Shown here one piece after another: positions 17,490 to 26,107 of a stretch of 64,000 bases of DNA (position 1 is its first letter; each line of letters opens with the position of its first letter). The stretch is from Aquibacillus saliphilus (GTDB lineage Bacteria; Bacillota; Bacilli; Bacillales; Amphibacillaceae). The position numbers were made by a program, and so were the translations under genes. The DNA is taken from the NCBI RefSeq assembly GCF_020404745.1, contig NZ_JAIZAP010000007.1, forward strand, positions 124,001-188,000, read 5' to 3'. The notes under the pieces were generated by a model. The model was not told the origin of the DNA, searched no databases, and saw only the letters and a list, made by a program, of their open reading frames with translations.

Positions 17490-17540
17490 CAAAAAGGCTT
17501 GCAAGAAACTGTAAACGCTTTCTAAACAAGCCTTTTAAAT
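17490..17540 (+). terminator. Terminator after comK
   Basis: AAAAGGCTTG (17492-17501) pairs with CAAGCCTTTT (17527-17536) across a 25-base loop, followed by TAAAT. Confidence 0.65.
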
Positions 17541-17677
17541 GATTGAATCATCATTTAGATAGAGTTAATAAAATTGTTAACGGATTTTAATATTAAGCAT
17601 CGATTCCCGTATGGTATCATAGAATGAAGCATCATTAGCCTCCCAGAAATACTTCAAATAAAAAGGAGGAATACGAG

Positions 17678-18319
17678 ATGGTACAAAAAGGTTATCATGC
17701 TGCTGGTGATATTAAAAAGGTGTTAATCGATAATCAAAAGCAACTAGTCGAGAATACAAATGGGCAAAATTATCAAGTATATACATTTTTACATGAACAG
17801 TTTCACAGCGGTGACACTAAAAACAACGGACTATTTCATTTTGTCTGCCGGTCCTTCTACAATCTGGACAATCTTAGTGTAACAGCTGAATTTGAGCAAA
17901 AGTATTTTGAACTGATTGAACGAGAAAGACTAAACGACAACAGGCCAAATATTGTAGAGATAACGAATGCTCTTTACCAAGTTAAAAATAGGAACGGCAA
18001 TCCATCCATGAAGTTTCCGCTCGTGATCAGTATGCTCCATCTCAAAAATCCCTATTTCCCAACCTTTGATAATAATGTTGCAACTTTATTTGGGTTTACA
18101 TCTACTAATCACTTAGCAGGATTTAATAGAAAAATGAAACGGTTGATTGAACAATACCGCCATTTATTTGTTACCTACCAACAATTGCTTGGTGATTCTG
18201 ATATCATTAATTTAATTAATCAAATCGAGAAAAAAATGAACGATAACAAGTATAGTCGGTTACCAAAGATAAAGAAGTTAGATTTGCTTATTAACGAGGC
18301 AACAGAATTATTGAAGTAA
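17678..18319 (+). CDS. Hypothetical protein, 213 residues
   Basis: A 213-residue soluble protein that I do not recognise. It is rich in helices and aromatic residues. The stretch FPLVISMLHLKNPYFPTFDNNVATLFGF near residues 110-137 has the look of the catalytic-helix region found in some uncharacterised proteins related to HhH-GPD base-excision enzymes (a helix, then N-P and a buried aspartate), but this is a weak visual resemblance. No signal peptide or membrane helix. AAAAAGGAGGAATACGAG before ATG 17678 is an excellent ribosome binding site, and codon use looks like that of its neighbours, so the gene is probably real. It lies alone between comK and the TetR-efflux operon. Confidence 0.65.
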   Translation: MVQKGYHAAGDIKKVLIDNQKQLVENTNGQNYQVYTFLHEQFHSGDTKNNGLFHFVCRSFYNLDNLSVTAEFEQKYFELIERERLNDNRPNIVEITNALYQVKNRNGNPSMKFPLVISMLHLKNPYFPTFDNNVATLFGFTSTNHLAGFNRKMKRLIEQYRHLFVTYQQLLGDSDIINLINQIEKKMNDNKYSRLPKIKKLDLLINEATELLK

Positions 18320-18325
18320 CAACAG

Positions 18326-18355
18326 TTGCAAACGAATTGTACAAAATGGTATAGT
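18326..18355 (+). promoter_or_regulatory. SigA-type promoter of the TetR-efflux operon
   Basis: TTGCAA (18326-18331), 18-bp spacer, TATAGT (18350-18355). A TetR-type operator begins 14 bp after the -10 box, as expected for a repressed promoter. Confidence 0.65.
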
Positions 18356-18368
18356 ATAAAAAGTGATG

Positions 18369-18382
18369 ACTGACTGGTCAGT
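18369..18382. promoter_or_regulatory. TetR-type operator 1
   Basis: ACTGACTGGTCAGT is a near-perfect palindrome (central base pair excepted) sharing ACTGACT and GTCAGT with the second operator, just downstream of the predicted promoter. Confidence 0.75.
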
Positions 18383-18438
18383 GAGTGGTGATTTAACCAC
18401 AAAAGCGGATCGGTCATATTTCTTTTGTTTGAACAGAT

Positions 18439-18458
18439 GTGACTGACTAGTCAGTCAC
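18439..18458. promoter_or_regulatory. TetR-type operator 2, perfect 20-bp palindrome
   Basis: GTGACTGACTAGTCAGTCAC is a perfect inverted repeat, 36 bp before the TetR start codon and 70 bp after operator 1. Two sites of this kind suggest cooperative repression by the product of the next gene. Confidence 0.8.
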
Positions 18459-18494
18459 AAAAATAACCGTGAAATGAAAATAGGTGAGAAATAG

Positions 18495-19385
18495 ATGAAC
18501 GAAAAAAAGAAGAAGATTATCGAAGAAAGCATTAAATTATTTGCCAAAAAAGGGTTTCATGCGACATCGATTCAACAAATCGTTGATGAAAGCAACGTAT
18601 CAAAAGGAGCTTTTTATTTATACTTCAAGTCAAAAGAAGATTTAACGGTAGCCATTTTTGAGTATTATTCATCCGTTATCTTTGAAAGGATAGGCAAAAT
18701 AGTAGCAAACGAAAAAGATCCGACACAAAGTCTTATCCGCCAAACTGAGGTTTTCTTAGAAATGTTAAGTGATCACAAAGAATACATTATTATGCACTTC
18801 AGGGATAATCTACAGTTAGGCGACAAATTAGATCATTTCATTTTGAACATGAATAAGCAGAGCTATGAATGGACAAAAATGAATTTACTTCAAATCTATG
18901 GTGATGATGTTGAGCCTTACATAGTTGATGCGTCAATCCAGTTAGATGGCGTGCTACAAAGTTATTGCAAGAGCATAGTACTCCATGATTTAAAAATAAA
19001 TTCAGGAGGATTAGCTGCCTTTATTGTTAAGCGGTTAGATGATCTCGTCCAAGGAATGCTCAACAGTGGAGATACGCCTCAATTTACCGTTGAACAGTTA
19101 AGCTATCACAGCTTATGTAAGAATGAAAGTCCAACAGAAAGTGACCAAGTAAATGATCTAATCGATCAAATCAAAGAGAAATTAAACCAGTTACCTTTAG
19201 ATGTCGATACGAACAAACAGCTGAAAGAAGCTGCTCAATTAATAACTAGTGAACTAGCTAAGCAAAATCCGAAAATGGTTATTATCCAAGGAATGCTTAC
19301 TCATTTTCAAGCAATCCCAGAATTAAAGCTTGAATGCGAACAAATTGCTAACATTTTAACTATTAACTTATTATTGCAGGATTAA
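18495..19385 (+). CDS. TetR/AcrR family regulator of the adjacent RND efflux genes
   Basis: A 296-residue one-component repressor. The N-terminal TetR DNA-binding domain is textbook: KKKIIEESIKLFAKKGFHATSIQQIVDESNVSKGAFYLYFKSKEDL at about residues 4-48. The C-terminal ligand-binding region (about 60-296) is helical and longer than usual for the family (~200 residues in total is typical); the last ~100 residues contain a coiled segment (NDLIDQIKEKLNQLPLDVDTN). It sits 15 bp before the MFP gene and after two palindromic operators, so it probably represses its own operon and is released by a pump substrate, which I cannot predict. ATG 18495 is preceded by ATAGGTGAGA. Confidence 0.92.
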   Translation: MNEKKKKIIEESIKLFAKKGFHATSIQQIVDESNVSKGAFYLYFKSKEDLTVAIFEYYSSVIFERIGKIVANEKDPTQSLIRQTEVFLEMLSDHKEYIIMHFRDNLQLGDKLDHFILNMNKQSYEWTKMNLLQIYGDDVEPYIVDASIQLDGVLQSYCKSIVLHDLKINSGGLAAFIVKRLDDLVQGMLNSGDTPQFTVEQLSYHSLCKNESPTESDQVNDLIDQIKEKLNQLPLDVDTNKQLKEAAQLITSELAKQNPKMVIIQGMLTHFQAIPELKLECEQIANILTINLLLQD

Positions 19386-19400
19386 AGAGAGGGGATTATT

Positions 19401-20267
19401 ATGAAGAAATTTTTACTGCCAATGGTTGCATTAATGCTGCTACTGGCTGCATGTACAGAGGATGATACATCAGATAAGCAAGAAACAGAAAGAGTAACGC
19501 CGGTAGAGGTAGGCGAAGTCATTCAACAAGACTTAGTTGTTGAGAAAAGATTCTACGGTAGAACAATGCCTGAAGAAAATACACCAGTCGTATCACAAGC
19601 TCCAGGGGAAATTGACTCACTAGAAGTAGCTAAAGGTGATCAAGTCGAAGAGGAAGACCTGCTGGCAACAGTTAAACGAGCAGATGGACGCGGTACAATT
19701 GATATTGAAGCTCCTTCTAGTGGCGAAGTATCAACCTTAAATGCAAAAGAAGGTGGCATGGTATCAAATACGGATCCATTTGCCATGATTGTAAATATAG
19801 ATACGATTAAAATCCAACTAAATGTAACGGCTGAAAATCTTTCTATCTTCGAAGATAATGACGAAGCCACTGTTCGTTTTGATTCAATTGATTTAGAAGA
19901 AAAAGCCGAGATAGACTATGTGCCTTCCGTTGCTGGTGAGACAGGTTTATACACAGTAGAACTATCTGTAGATAATAAAGATAAGAAAATTAAGCCTGGT
20001 ATGACAGCTGTCGTTTATTTGCCAGAAAGTGTTGTTAAAGATTCATTACAAATCCCTACAACTGCTTTAGTTGAGGAAACGGATCAAGCGTATGTTTATA
20101 AAATTGAAGATGATAAGGCAACGAAGGTTAAGATTACAGTTATCGAATCAAAGTCAGACCTAACAGCAATTGAAGGAGAAATAAGTGCGGGGGATACAGT
20201 AGTAACAAGTGGTCAACTAACCCTGACAGACGGCAGTAAAGTAGACATCATGAAGGAGGAAGGTTAA
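19401..20267 (+). CDS. Efflux RND transporter periplasmic-adaptor-type subunit (lipoprotein)
   Basis: A 288-residue membrane fusion protein. It starts with a lipoprotein signal (MKKFLLPMVALMLLLAAC, cysteine at residue 18). The biotinyl-lipoyl-like halves are at about 60-110 (PGEIDSLEVAKGDQVEEEDLLATV and APSSGEVSTLNAKEGGMV), followed by the beta-barrel and the membrane-proximal domain (IPTTALVEETDQAYVYKI, then GEISAGDTVVTSGQLTLTDGSKV). The long alpha-hairpin of Gram-negative adaptors is absent, as is common in Firmicutes, where no outer membrane channel exists. It is two bases upstream of the RND pump gene. GAGAGGGGATT precedes ATG 19401. Confidence 0.92.
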   Translation: MKKFLLPMVALMLLLAACTEDDTSDKQETERVTPVEVGEVIQQDLVVEKRFYGRTMPEENTPVVSQAPGEIDSLEVAKGDQVEEEDLLATVKRADGRGTIDIEAPSSGEVSTLNAKEGGMVSNTDPFAMIVNIDTIKIQLNVTAENLSIFEDNDEATVRFDSIDLEEKAEIDYVPSVAGETGLYTVELSVDNKDKKIKPGMTAVVYLPESVVKDSLQIPTTALVEETDQAYVYKIEDDKATKVKITVIESKSDLTAIEGEISAGDTVVTSGQLTLTDGSKVDIMKEEG

Positions 20268-20269
20268 CC

Positions 20270-23200
20270 GTGAAGTTAGTAGATACCTCCGTCCGGCGCC
20301 CTGTCGGCGTAATCATGATTGTACTTGCAATTATTGCAATCGGCTTTATTTCAGTTAGAAACTTAGCAATTGATCTTTTTCCGGAAATTGATTTACCAAT
20401 TGCTGTAGTCGCAACCAGTTACCAAGATGCAGCTCCACAAGAGGTAGAGAAACAAGTTAGTCAACCACTTGAAGCCTCATTAAGTACGATAGAAGGGGTG
20501 CAAACAATTCAATCACAATCGCAATCAGGCTCATCGCTTGTGATTATGATGTTTGATAATGGAACAAATCTTGACAATGCCTTACTCGAGGTAAGGGAAA
20601 GTGTTGATCAGGTAAAAGGAATGCTACCGGAAAGTGCGGGAGATCCAAGTGTACTAAGATTTAATCCGAATCAATTGCCAATTATGTGGGTTGGTCTAAC
20701 AGGTGACGATACCGTTAAATTACAGCAAATTGCTGAAGACCAAATCGTACCACATTTTGAACGTCAAGGTGGCGTAGCTTCTGTTACTATTGAAGGTGGG
20801 GAAGAACGCGTCATTGAACTAGAATTAGATAGAGCGAAACTTGCGCAATATGGTGTGAATTCCGGGGTCATCATGCAGGCATTAAGCGGTGCAAATCAAT
20901 CCGGATCCGCAGGTGTTGTAGCTAAAGGTGATAAGGACTTACAAGTTCGAATAAACGGAGACTATACCTCTGTTGACGATATTAAACAAACAATTGTTCA
21001 AACACCACAAGGAGCTACCATTCATGTTGAAGATGTCGCAACCGTAAATGACACCTTCCAAAAGTCAGGGAGATCGCTTGTTAACGGAGAAGAGGCCGTT
21101 GTATTATCAATATTGAAACAGTCGGATGGAAATACAGTAGAAGTATCTGACAACGTCGCAGCAGGTATTGAAGAGTTACAAAAAGACCTGCCGTCAGATG
21201 TGAACCTTGAAGTGGTAGTAGATACATCGACATTTGTTAAACAGTCGATTTCGTCAGTTATCCAAAACATGGTTCTAGGTGGGGTATTTGCCTTACTGAT
21301 TCTGTTGCTATTTTTAAAGAGTTTTCGCGCAACAATTGTAATTGGAGTATCGATTCCAATTGCAATTATCTCAACTTTTACATTACTGTATTTTACAGGA
21401 GAAACATTAAACGTATTAACCATGGGTGGATTAGCGCTCGGGGTAGGTATGATGGTCGACAGCTCGATTGTTATTTTGGAAAATATTGTGTCCTACCGAC
21501 AACGTGGCTATAGTATGGTAGAATCCGCCAAAAAAGGTGCGTCTGAATTAGCTCCTGCAGTAATTGCCTCGACAACAACAACATTGGTCGTATTTTTACC
21601 AATCGTGTTTGTAGATGGAATTGCATCAGAGCTATTTACACCACTCGCGCTGACAGTAGCGTTTGCTTTAATCGCATCACTAATTGTTTCCATCACATTA
21701 ATCCCGATGCTTTCATCGAAGCTATTGTCAAAAGCAATGGAGGATAATGGCCGCAGGTATTGGTTTGACCGATTTTTAGACAAAGTCAATAACGGCTATA
21801 AATCAATTCTTAAACGAGTATTGAAATTCAGAAAAACAACAATTGCTGCTACAGTTATAGCGATTGTAGCTAGTCTTGCTTTATTTCCATTGATTGGAAC
21901 TGAATTCATTCCAGAAGGAGATCAAGGCCAACTAAGTGTTAATTTAGAAACACCAGTTGGAACATCCAGTCAAAAAACAGAAGAAATAGCAGAGCAAGTT
22001 AATGACCGATTAGAAGCCTATCAAGATGTCATTGACGTAAGTTACGTGACAATGGCAAGTGGTGATCCGTCTGCTAGCATGATGGGCGGAGGAAGTAGTA
22101 ATTCAGCTTCTTATACCATTCAACTTGTATCATCAGGCGAACGTGAACAGTCAACAGATCAAATTATGCAAAAAATTGATCAGGATTTAAGCGACATCGT
22201 TGGTGCTGAAGTTACCGTAAGTGCTATGGGCGCTGGTGCCATGGGATCAGGTAATCCAATTTCAATTAGCATTAATGGTCCAGAGCATGATGTATTAAGA
22301 GAACTTGCAGAGCAAGTAATCTATACTGTTTCAGATGTAGAAGGGGTTATTAACCCGTCAACATCTGTGTCAGATACACAGCCAGAATTAAACGTGACTG
22401 TTGACCGAGAGGTTGCCGCTCAGTACGGGTTAACCCATCAAGAAGTCATGAATCAAGTCCGCACGGGATTCACCGGTCAAACGGTCATGCAATACCGTGA
22501 AGATGGAGATGAGATGAACGTAACACTCATCTACCCTGAAGATGAACGCAGTACCATTAGTGATTTAGAAACTATGATGATTCAAAATCAACAAGGAACA
22601 ATGGTGTCACTTTCATCCATTGCAGACTTTGAACAAATACAAGGACCATCAAGTTTATCTAGAGAAAATCAACAAAGACAAGTAAATGTAACAACAGAAA
22701 TTGTCGACCGCGACCTAGGAAGTGTTAGTGCCGATGTTGAAGCTGCACTTGATAATATGAACTTCCCAGACGATTACAGTTACTCTGTCGGTGGTGAAGC
22801 GGAAGATATGGCAGAAGCCTTTGGTGACCTATCCATTGCGCTTGTCCTATCGATTTTCCTAGTTTTCGCAGTGATGGCAATCCAGTTTGAGAACTTCCTA
22901 TTCCCATTAATCATCATGTTCTCGTTGCCAGCAACTGTCGTCGGTGTACTAGGAGGACTATTTATAACAGGCACACCACTGAGCATAACCGCCTTCATTG
23001 GGATCATTATGCTCGCCGGTATCGTAGTTAACAACGCCATCGTACTCGTTGACTACATCAATATCGTCAGACGTCGAGGTGTCGAGCGGTATGAAGCAAT
23101 ACTAGAAGCAGGTGTCAGCAGAATGCGTCCAATTCTAATGACAACACTAACCACAATCCTAGCGATGATTCCATTAGCATTAGGACTAGGTGAAGGTGCC

Positions 23201-23359
23201 GAAACACAACAACCATTAGCAATCACCGTTATCTTCGGCCTAGCAGTATCCAGTCTGTTTACATTACTGCTAATACCGGTTGTCTACACGTTATTTGATG
23301 ACCTATCAGACAAAATTAAAGGATTATTTACTAAAAAAGATAAAACGACTGAAGTATAA
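20270..23359 (+). CDS. RND family efflux transporter, SwrC/YerP-like
   Basis: A 1029-residue proton-driven inner membrane pump of the HAE-1 type. The N terminus VDTSVRRPVGVIMIVLAIIAIGFISV with DLFPEIDLPI is typical of the SwrC group of Bacillus, which exports surfactin and other amphiphiles. Twelve membrane helices are expected: helix 1 near 12-32, helices 2-6 near 335-500 (including GGLALGVGMMVDSSIVILENI with the single proton-relay Asp), helix 7 near 525-545 and helices 8-12 near 850-1010 with two large extracellular porter domains between. Start is GTG 20270 behind GAAGGAGGAAGG inside the MFP gene. Substrate is unknown; surfactants or other amphiphiles are plausible by family. A strong terminator follows. 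Confidence 0.93.
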   Translation: MKLVDTSVRRPVGVIMIVLAIIAIGFISVRNLAIDLFPEIDLPIAVVATSYQDAAPQEVEKQVSQPLEASLSTIEGVQTIQSQSQSGSSLVIMMFDNGTNLDNALLEVRESVDQVKGMLPESAGDPSVLRFNPNQLPIMWVGLTGDDTVKLQQIAEDQIVPHFERQGGVASVTIEGGEERVIELELDRAKLAQYGVNSGVIMQALSGANQSGSAGVVAKGDKDLQVRINGDYTSVDDIKQTIVQTPQGATIHVEDVATVNDTFQKSGRSLVNGEEAVVLSILKQSDGNTVEVSDNVAAGIEELQKDLPSDVNLEVVVDTSTFVKQSISSVIQNMVLGGVFALLILLLFLKSFRATIVIGVSIPIAIISTFTLLYFTGETLNVLTMGGLALGVGMMVDSSIVILENIVSYRQRGYSMVESAKKGASELAPAVIASTTTTLVVFLPIVFVDGIASELFTPLALTVAFALIASLIVSITLIPMLSSKLLSKAMEDNGRRYWFDRFLDKVNNGYKSILKRVLKFRKTTIAATVIAIVASLALFPLIGTEFIPEGDQGQLSVNLETPVGTSSQKTEEIAEQVNDRLEAYQDVIDVSYVTMASGDPSASMMGGGSSNSASYTIQLVSSGEREQSTDQIMQKIDQDLSDIVGAEVTVSAMGAGAMGSGNPISISINGPEHDVLRELAEQVIYTVSDVEGVINPSTSVSDTQPELNVTVDREVAAQYGLTHQEVMNQVRTGFTGQTVMQYREDGDEMNVTLIYPEDERSTISDLETMMIQNQQGTMVSLSSIADFEQIQGPSSLSRENQQRQVNVTTEIVDRDLGSVSADVEAALDNMNFPDDYSYSVGGEAEDMAEAFGDLSIALVLSIFLVFAVMAIQFENFLFPLIIMFSLPATVVGVLGGLFITGTPLSITAFIGIIMLAGIVVNNAIVLVDYINIVRRRGVERYEAILEAGVSRMRPILMTTLTTILAMIPLALGLGEGAETQQPLAITVIFGLAVSSLFTLLLIPVVYTLFDDLSDKIKGLFTKKDKTTEV

Positions 23360-23370
23360 GCAAAAAAGAA

Positions 23371-23403
23371 GGAGCATCCAGAGGTGGATGCTCACTTTTT
23401 TTA
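23371..23403 (+). terminator. Intrinsic terminator of the TetR-MFP-RND operon
   Basis: GAGCATCCA (23372-23380) pairs with TGGATGCTC (23385-23393) around a GAGG loop, then a run of T. Confidence 0.93.
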
Positions 23404-23428
23404 AGTAATGACGTGCGGTCCGAACGTG

Positions 23429-23545
23429 ATTCGCCTCAAGTTTGGAAGGATTCTCCCTAAGTTTTCGGTGATTCGCCCCAAACTTCAGATTATTCGCCCC
23501 AAATTCACAGGAATTCGCCCCAAACTTGAAATTATTCGCCTAAAA
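23429..23545 (+). repeat. ATTCGCC array with exact 21-bp period (third array of this type)
   Basis: Cores at 23429, 23450 (degenerate, ATTCTCCCTAA), 23471, 23492, 23513 and 23534, each 21 bp apart. The usual form is ATTCGCCCCAAA. As in the two dispersed elements the second unit is the degenerate one, but the leader and tail sequences of those elements are missing. The array begins 26 bp after the terminator of the efflux operon. Confidence 0.85.
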
Positions 23546-23657
23546 CGGGCAATAATACAAGGAGGCCCTCGAATTATGTTAAGATAAATGAAAATCGAAT
23601 TCATAATCAAATTAATCTTAAAGATCGACAACTATCAAAATTAAGCAGGGATATCTA

Positions 23658-24746
23658 ATGTTAAATTATCTTTTGTTAAATATAAACAACCTCATAATAG
23701 CATTTCTATTATCATTAATATCAACATTACTTCTCGTCTATCCGATAAAGAAACTGGCGATGAAATTTAAAGTAATGGATATACCCGATTATAGAAAAAT
23801 CCATATTACACCGACGCCTAGGCTCGGTGGTTTAGCAATATTTTTAGGAACTTGTATAGGATTAGTTTATTTACAACCTACACATGAACATTTTCCTGAG
23901 ATTATTATTGGCGCATTAATTATTGTAGCAACCGGCATTTTAGATGATAAATTTCAGATTAGACCTATCATAAAACTGTCTGGTCAATTGTTGGCAGCAG
24001 GAGTTTTAGTTTATAGTGGATTAATTATTGAAAGGATCACACTGCCATTTATTGGTCTAATTGAACTTCAAAATTTCAGCATTATTATTACCGTTCTATG
24101 GGTTGTAGGAATTGCCAACGCAATAAATCTAATTGATGGATTAGATGGTTTAGCATCTGGAGTTTCAACAATTGCTCTGACAAGTATTCTTATTATGGCA
24201 GTAGCAGACCATAGCTTAATTGTGGTTTATTTCTGTATTGTTCTAATTGGAAGTAATCTCGGATTTCTTTTTCACAATTTCCACCCAGCAAAAATATATA
24301 TGGGTGATACAGGCTCGATGTTTTTAGGGTATTCAATCGCAGTTATATCCATGTTAGGGTTATTCAAAAATGTTACATTGTTTAGCTTCGTAATTCCTGT
24401 GATCGTCCTAGCAGTGCCTATTTTTGATACACTATTTTCTATTCTAAGACGGATGGTAAATAAAGAAGGTATAATGATGCCGGATAAAAAGCATATCCAT
24501 TATCAATTGTTAGCAGTAGGGTTTAGTCATAAAAATACAGTTCTCTTCTTATATGCCTTCAGTGCCGTTTTTGGAGCATTAGCTATCTTATTTTCTAATG
24601 CATCATTAGGTTTATCTCTAATTATTACCTTAATACTTCTTTTCTTATTGCAGCTATTTGCGGAACTAGTAGGGGTTATCGGGAAGGGAAGGAAGCCTTT
24701 ATTGGATTTAAGTAAAAAAATGCTTAAGAGGTTAAAGTTAATGTGA
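23658..24746 (+). CDS. tagO: TagO/WecA-like undecaprenyl-phosphate N-acetylglucosaminyl 1-phosphate transferase (copy 1)
   Basis: Polytopic membrane enzyme that transfers GlcNAc-1-phosphate to undecaprenyl phosphate, the first step of wall teichoic acid and other surface glycans. The 362-residue protein has about ten membrane helices and the family motifs: DYRKIHITPTPRLGG near residue 40, ATGILDDKFQI with the Asp pair near 95, NAINLIDGLDGLASG near 155, GDTGSMFLGY near 215 and DKKHIHYQLL with the His motif near 278. It has a paralog in this window at 34851. A LCP gene converges on it with only 6 bp between the stop codons. The ribosome binding site AGCAGGGAT is modest. Confidence 0.92.
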   Translation: MLNYLLLNINNLIIAFLLSLISTLLLVYPIKKLAMKFKVMDIPDYRKIHITPTPRLGGLAIFLGTCIGLVYLQPTHEHFPEIIIGALIIVATGILDDKFQIRPIIKLSGQLLAAGVLVYSGLIIERITLPFIGLIELQNFSIIITVLWVVGIANAINLIDGLDGLASGVSTIALTSILIMAVADHSLIVVYFCIVLIGSNLGFLFHNFHPAKIYMGDTGSMFLGYSIAVISMLGLFKNVTLFSFVIPVIVLAVPIFDTLFSILRRMVNKEGIMMPDKKHIHYQLLAVGFSHKNTVLFLYAFSAVFGALAILFSNASLGLSLIITLILLFLLQLFAELVGVIGKGRKPLLDLSKKMLKRLKLM

Positions 24747-24752
24747 ATAATT

Positions 24753-25727
24753 TTAAGTTGAATTTTCACTTAAGTTTAAATGCTCTCTTAAAGTGCGGCT
24801 AACTGCATTTACAGAGGATTGTTCGGTGGTGATATATGAGACGCCATTAATCATGGCCGGACGTCCTTCAATAGTAAGTTCTTCAATCGTAGATGTATCA
24901 AAACTTCCATACTCTTGATAGAAATTTAGTAACTCTTTTAGCTTCATGTTAGAGACAATAGTATTACCATATTCTTCAGCTAAATCATCGAATTTGAATA
25001 CGGTGGTTGGAGAAGCTAATTTTGAGATAATTGCTTTTATAATCTCTTTCTGCCTTTCTCCTCTACCTATATCGCCTTCTGGGTCCTGCATTCTCATTCG
25101 TGCAAATCCTAGAGCTTGTTCCCCGTCTAATTGCATATCGCCTTTTGTATAGTACAGTTTCCCGTTATCTACATCGCTATCTTCTGAGAAATCAAACGGA
25201 ACATTAACATTAATACCTCCTATAATATCCACTACATTTTTAAAACCTTCAAAATTAACAGTTGTATAATAATCAATAGGTATATTAAGAAATTTCTCTA
25301 CTGTGTTGATGGTCATTGCAGGACCGCCAAACACGTAGGAATGATTAATCTTGTCCTTTTTATCCATGCCAGCAATAGGAACTAGCGTATCTCTTGGAAT
25401 ACTTAACATTTTCATGGTTTCATTACTTTGATTAAAAGTAACCACAATAATCGCGTCAGCTCTACCATTACTTGCAGTAGCGGAATAATCCTCTATCCCA
25501 AGGAGTAGGACCGAAATAGGGTCTTTTGCAATAGATACAGCTTTCTTTCTTAAATCAGATTTTTCTCTCCCTAAGTCGTCATAAGAATCCTCAGTAGCAG
25601 CGTAGCCTTGATAAAATAGGTAGCTTACCGTGCCAAGAATACCGATAGCTAATAGTAGCAAGACAATCTTTAATGTTCCGATAAAATGTTTCTTTTTCTT
25701 GTTTGTTTTTAGTTCATGTCTGTCCAT
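24753..25727 (-). CDS. LCP family (LytR-CpsA-Psr) cell wall polymer ligase
   Basis: LCP enzymes transfer undecaprenyl-linked teichoic acid or capsule to peptidoglycan on the outside of the cell. The 324-residue protein has a basic cytoplasmic N terminus (KTNKKKKH), one membrane helix at about 16-38 (TLKIVLLLLAIGILGTVSYLFY), and the LCP domain: LLLGIEDYSATASNGRADAIIVV near 75-97, the SIPRDT motif near 110 with the pyrophosphate-binding Arg, NHSYVFGGPAMTINTVEKFL, GFARMRMQDPEGDIGRGERQ near 205 with further conserved Arg residues. TagU-type by overall pattern. Start ATG 25727 has AAGGAGAATAC upstream on the minus strand. A second LCP gene is at 52232. Confidence 0.93.
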   Translation of the reverse strand: MDRHELKTNKKKKHFIGTLKIVLLLLAIGILGTVSYLFYQGYAATEDSYDDLGREKSDLRKKAVSIAKDPISVLLLGIEDYSATASNGRADAIIVVTFNQSNETMKMLSIPRDTLVPIAGMDKKDKINHSYVFGGPAMTINTVEKFLNIPIDYYTTVNFEGFKNVVDIIGGINVNVPFDFSEDSDVDNGKLYYTKGDMQLDGEQALGFARMRMQDPEGDIGRGERQKEIIKAIISKLASPTTVFKFDDLAEEYGNTIVSNMKLKELLNFYQEYGSFDTSTIEELTIEGRPAMINGVSYITTEQSSVNAVSRTLREHLNLSENST

Positions 25728-26107
25728 TAGTATTCTCCTTAAATCGTATAAAATAATAGAGTAAACAAGTTTGGCAAATTAAAATTAGCTTTTTAATGTT
25801 AATATAACCGAAAATACTAAACGCTAATACAATTATAGGAGATTTATAATGAGGATTAGAAAGCAATGGACCTCCTGTAATAAACGTAGTTGTTATTATC
25901 TGAAGGTATATACTTATAATCGGTGTATATCTTAATAACTCATTCGCCTCAGATAATTTTACTTTGATAGCATCCGTTTATAATTTGCATAACGTGTCTA
26001 AAATAAAAGTAATAGTAGCTGTTAGTTTGGCACTCAAATTTCGTAATTTATTTCCCCAACTTCCATCACTATTAAATCTATCAAAAACATAAGTGGAGGC
26101 AGGGACC
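25728..26107. other. Divergent intergenic region between the LCP and ATP-grasp-like genes
   Basis: About 380 bp without a recognisable gene. It should carry the promoters for both flanking genes, but I cannot assign them with confidence. A lone ATTCGCCTC core (25942-25950) of the kind seen in the 21-bp arrays occurs here without periodic neighbours. Confidence 0.4.

Noticed and set aside
21022-23040. Several minus-strand open frames inside the RND pump gene
   Set aside because: They are shadows of the strongly conserved plus-strand frame and show no family features or ribosome binding sites.
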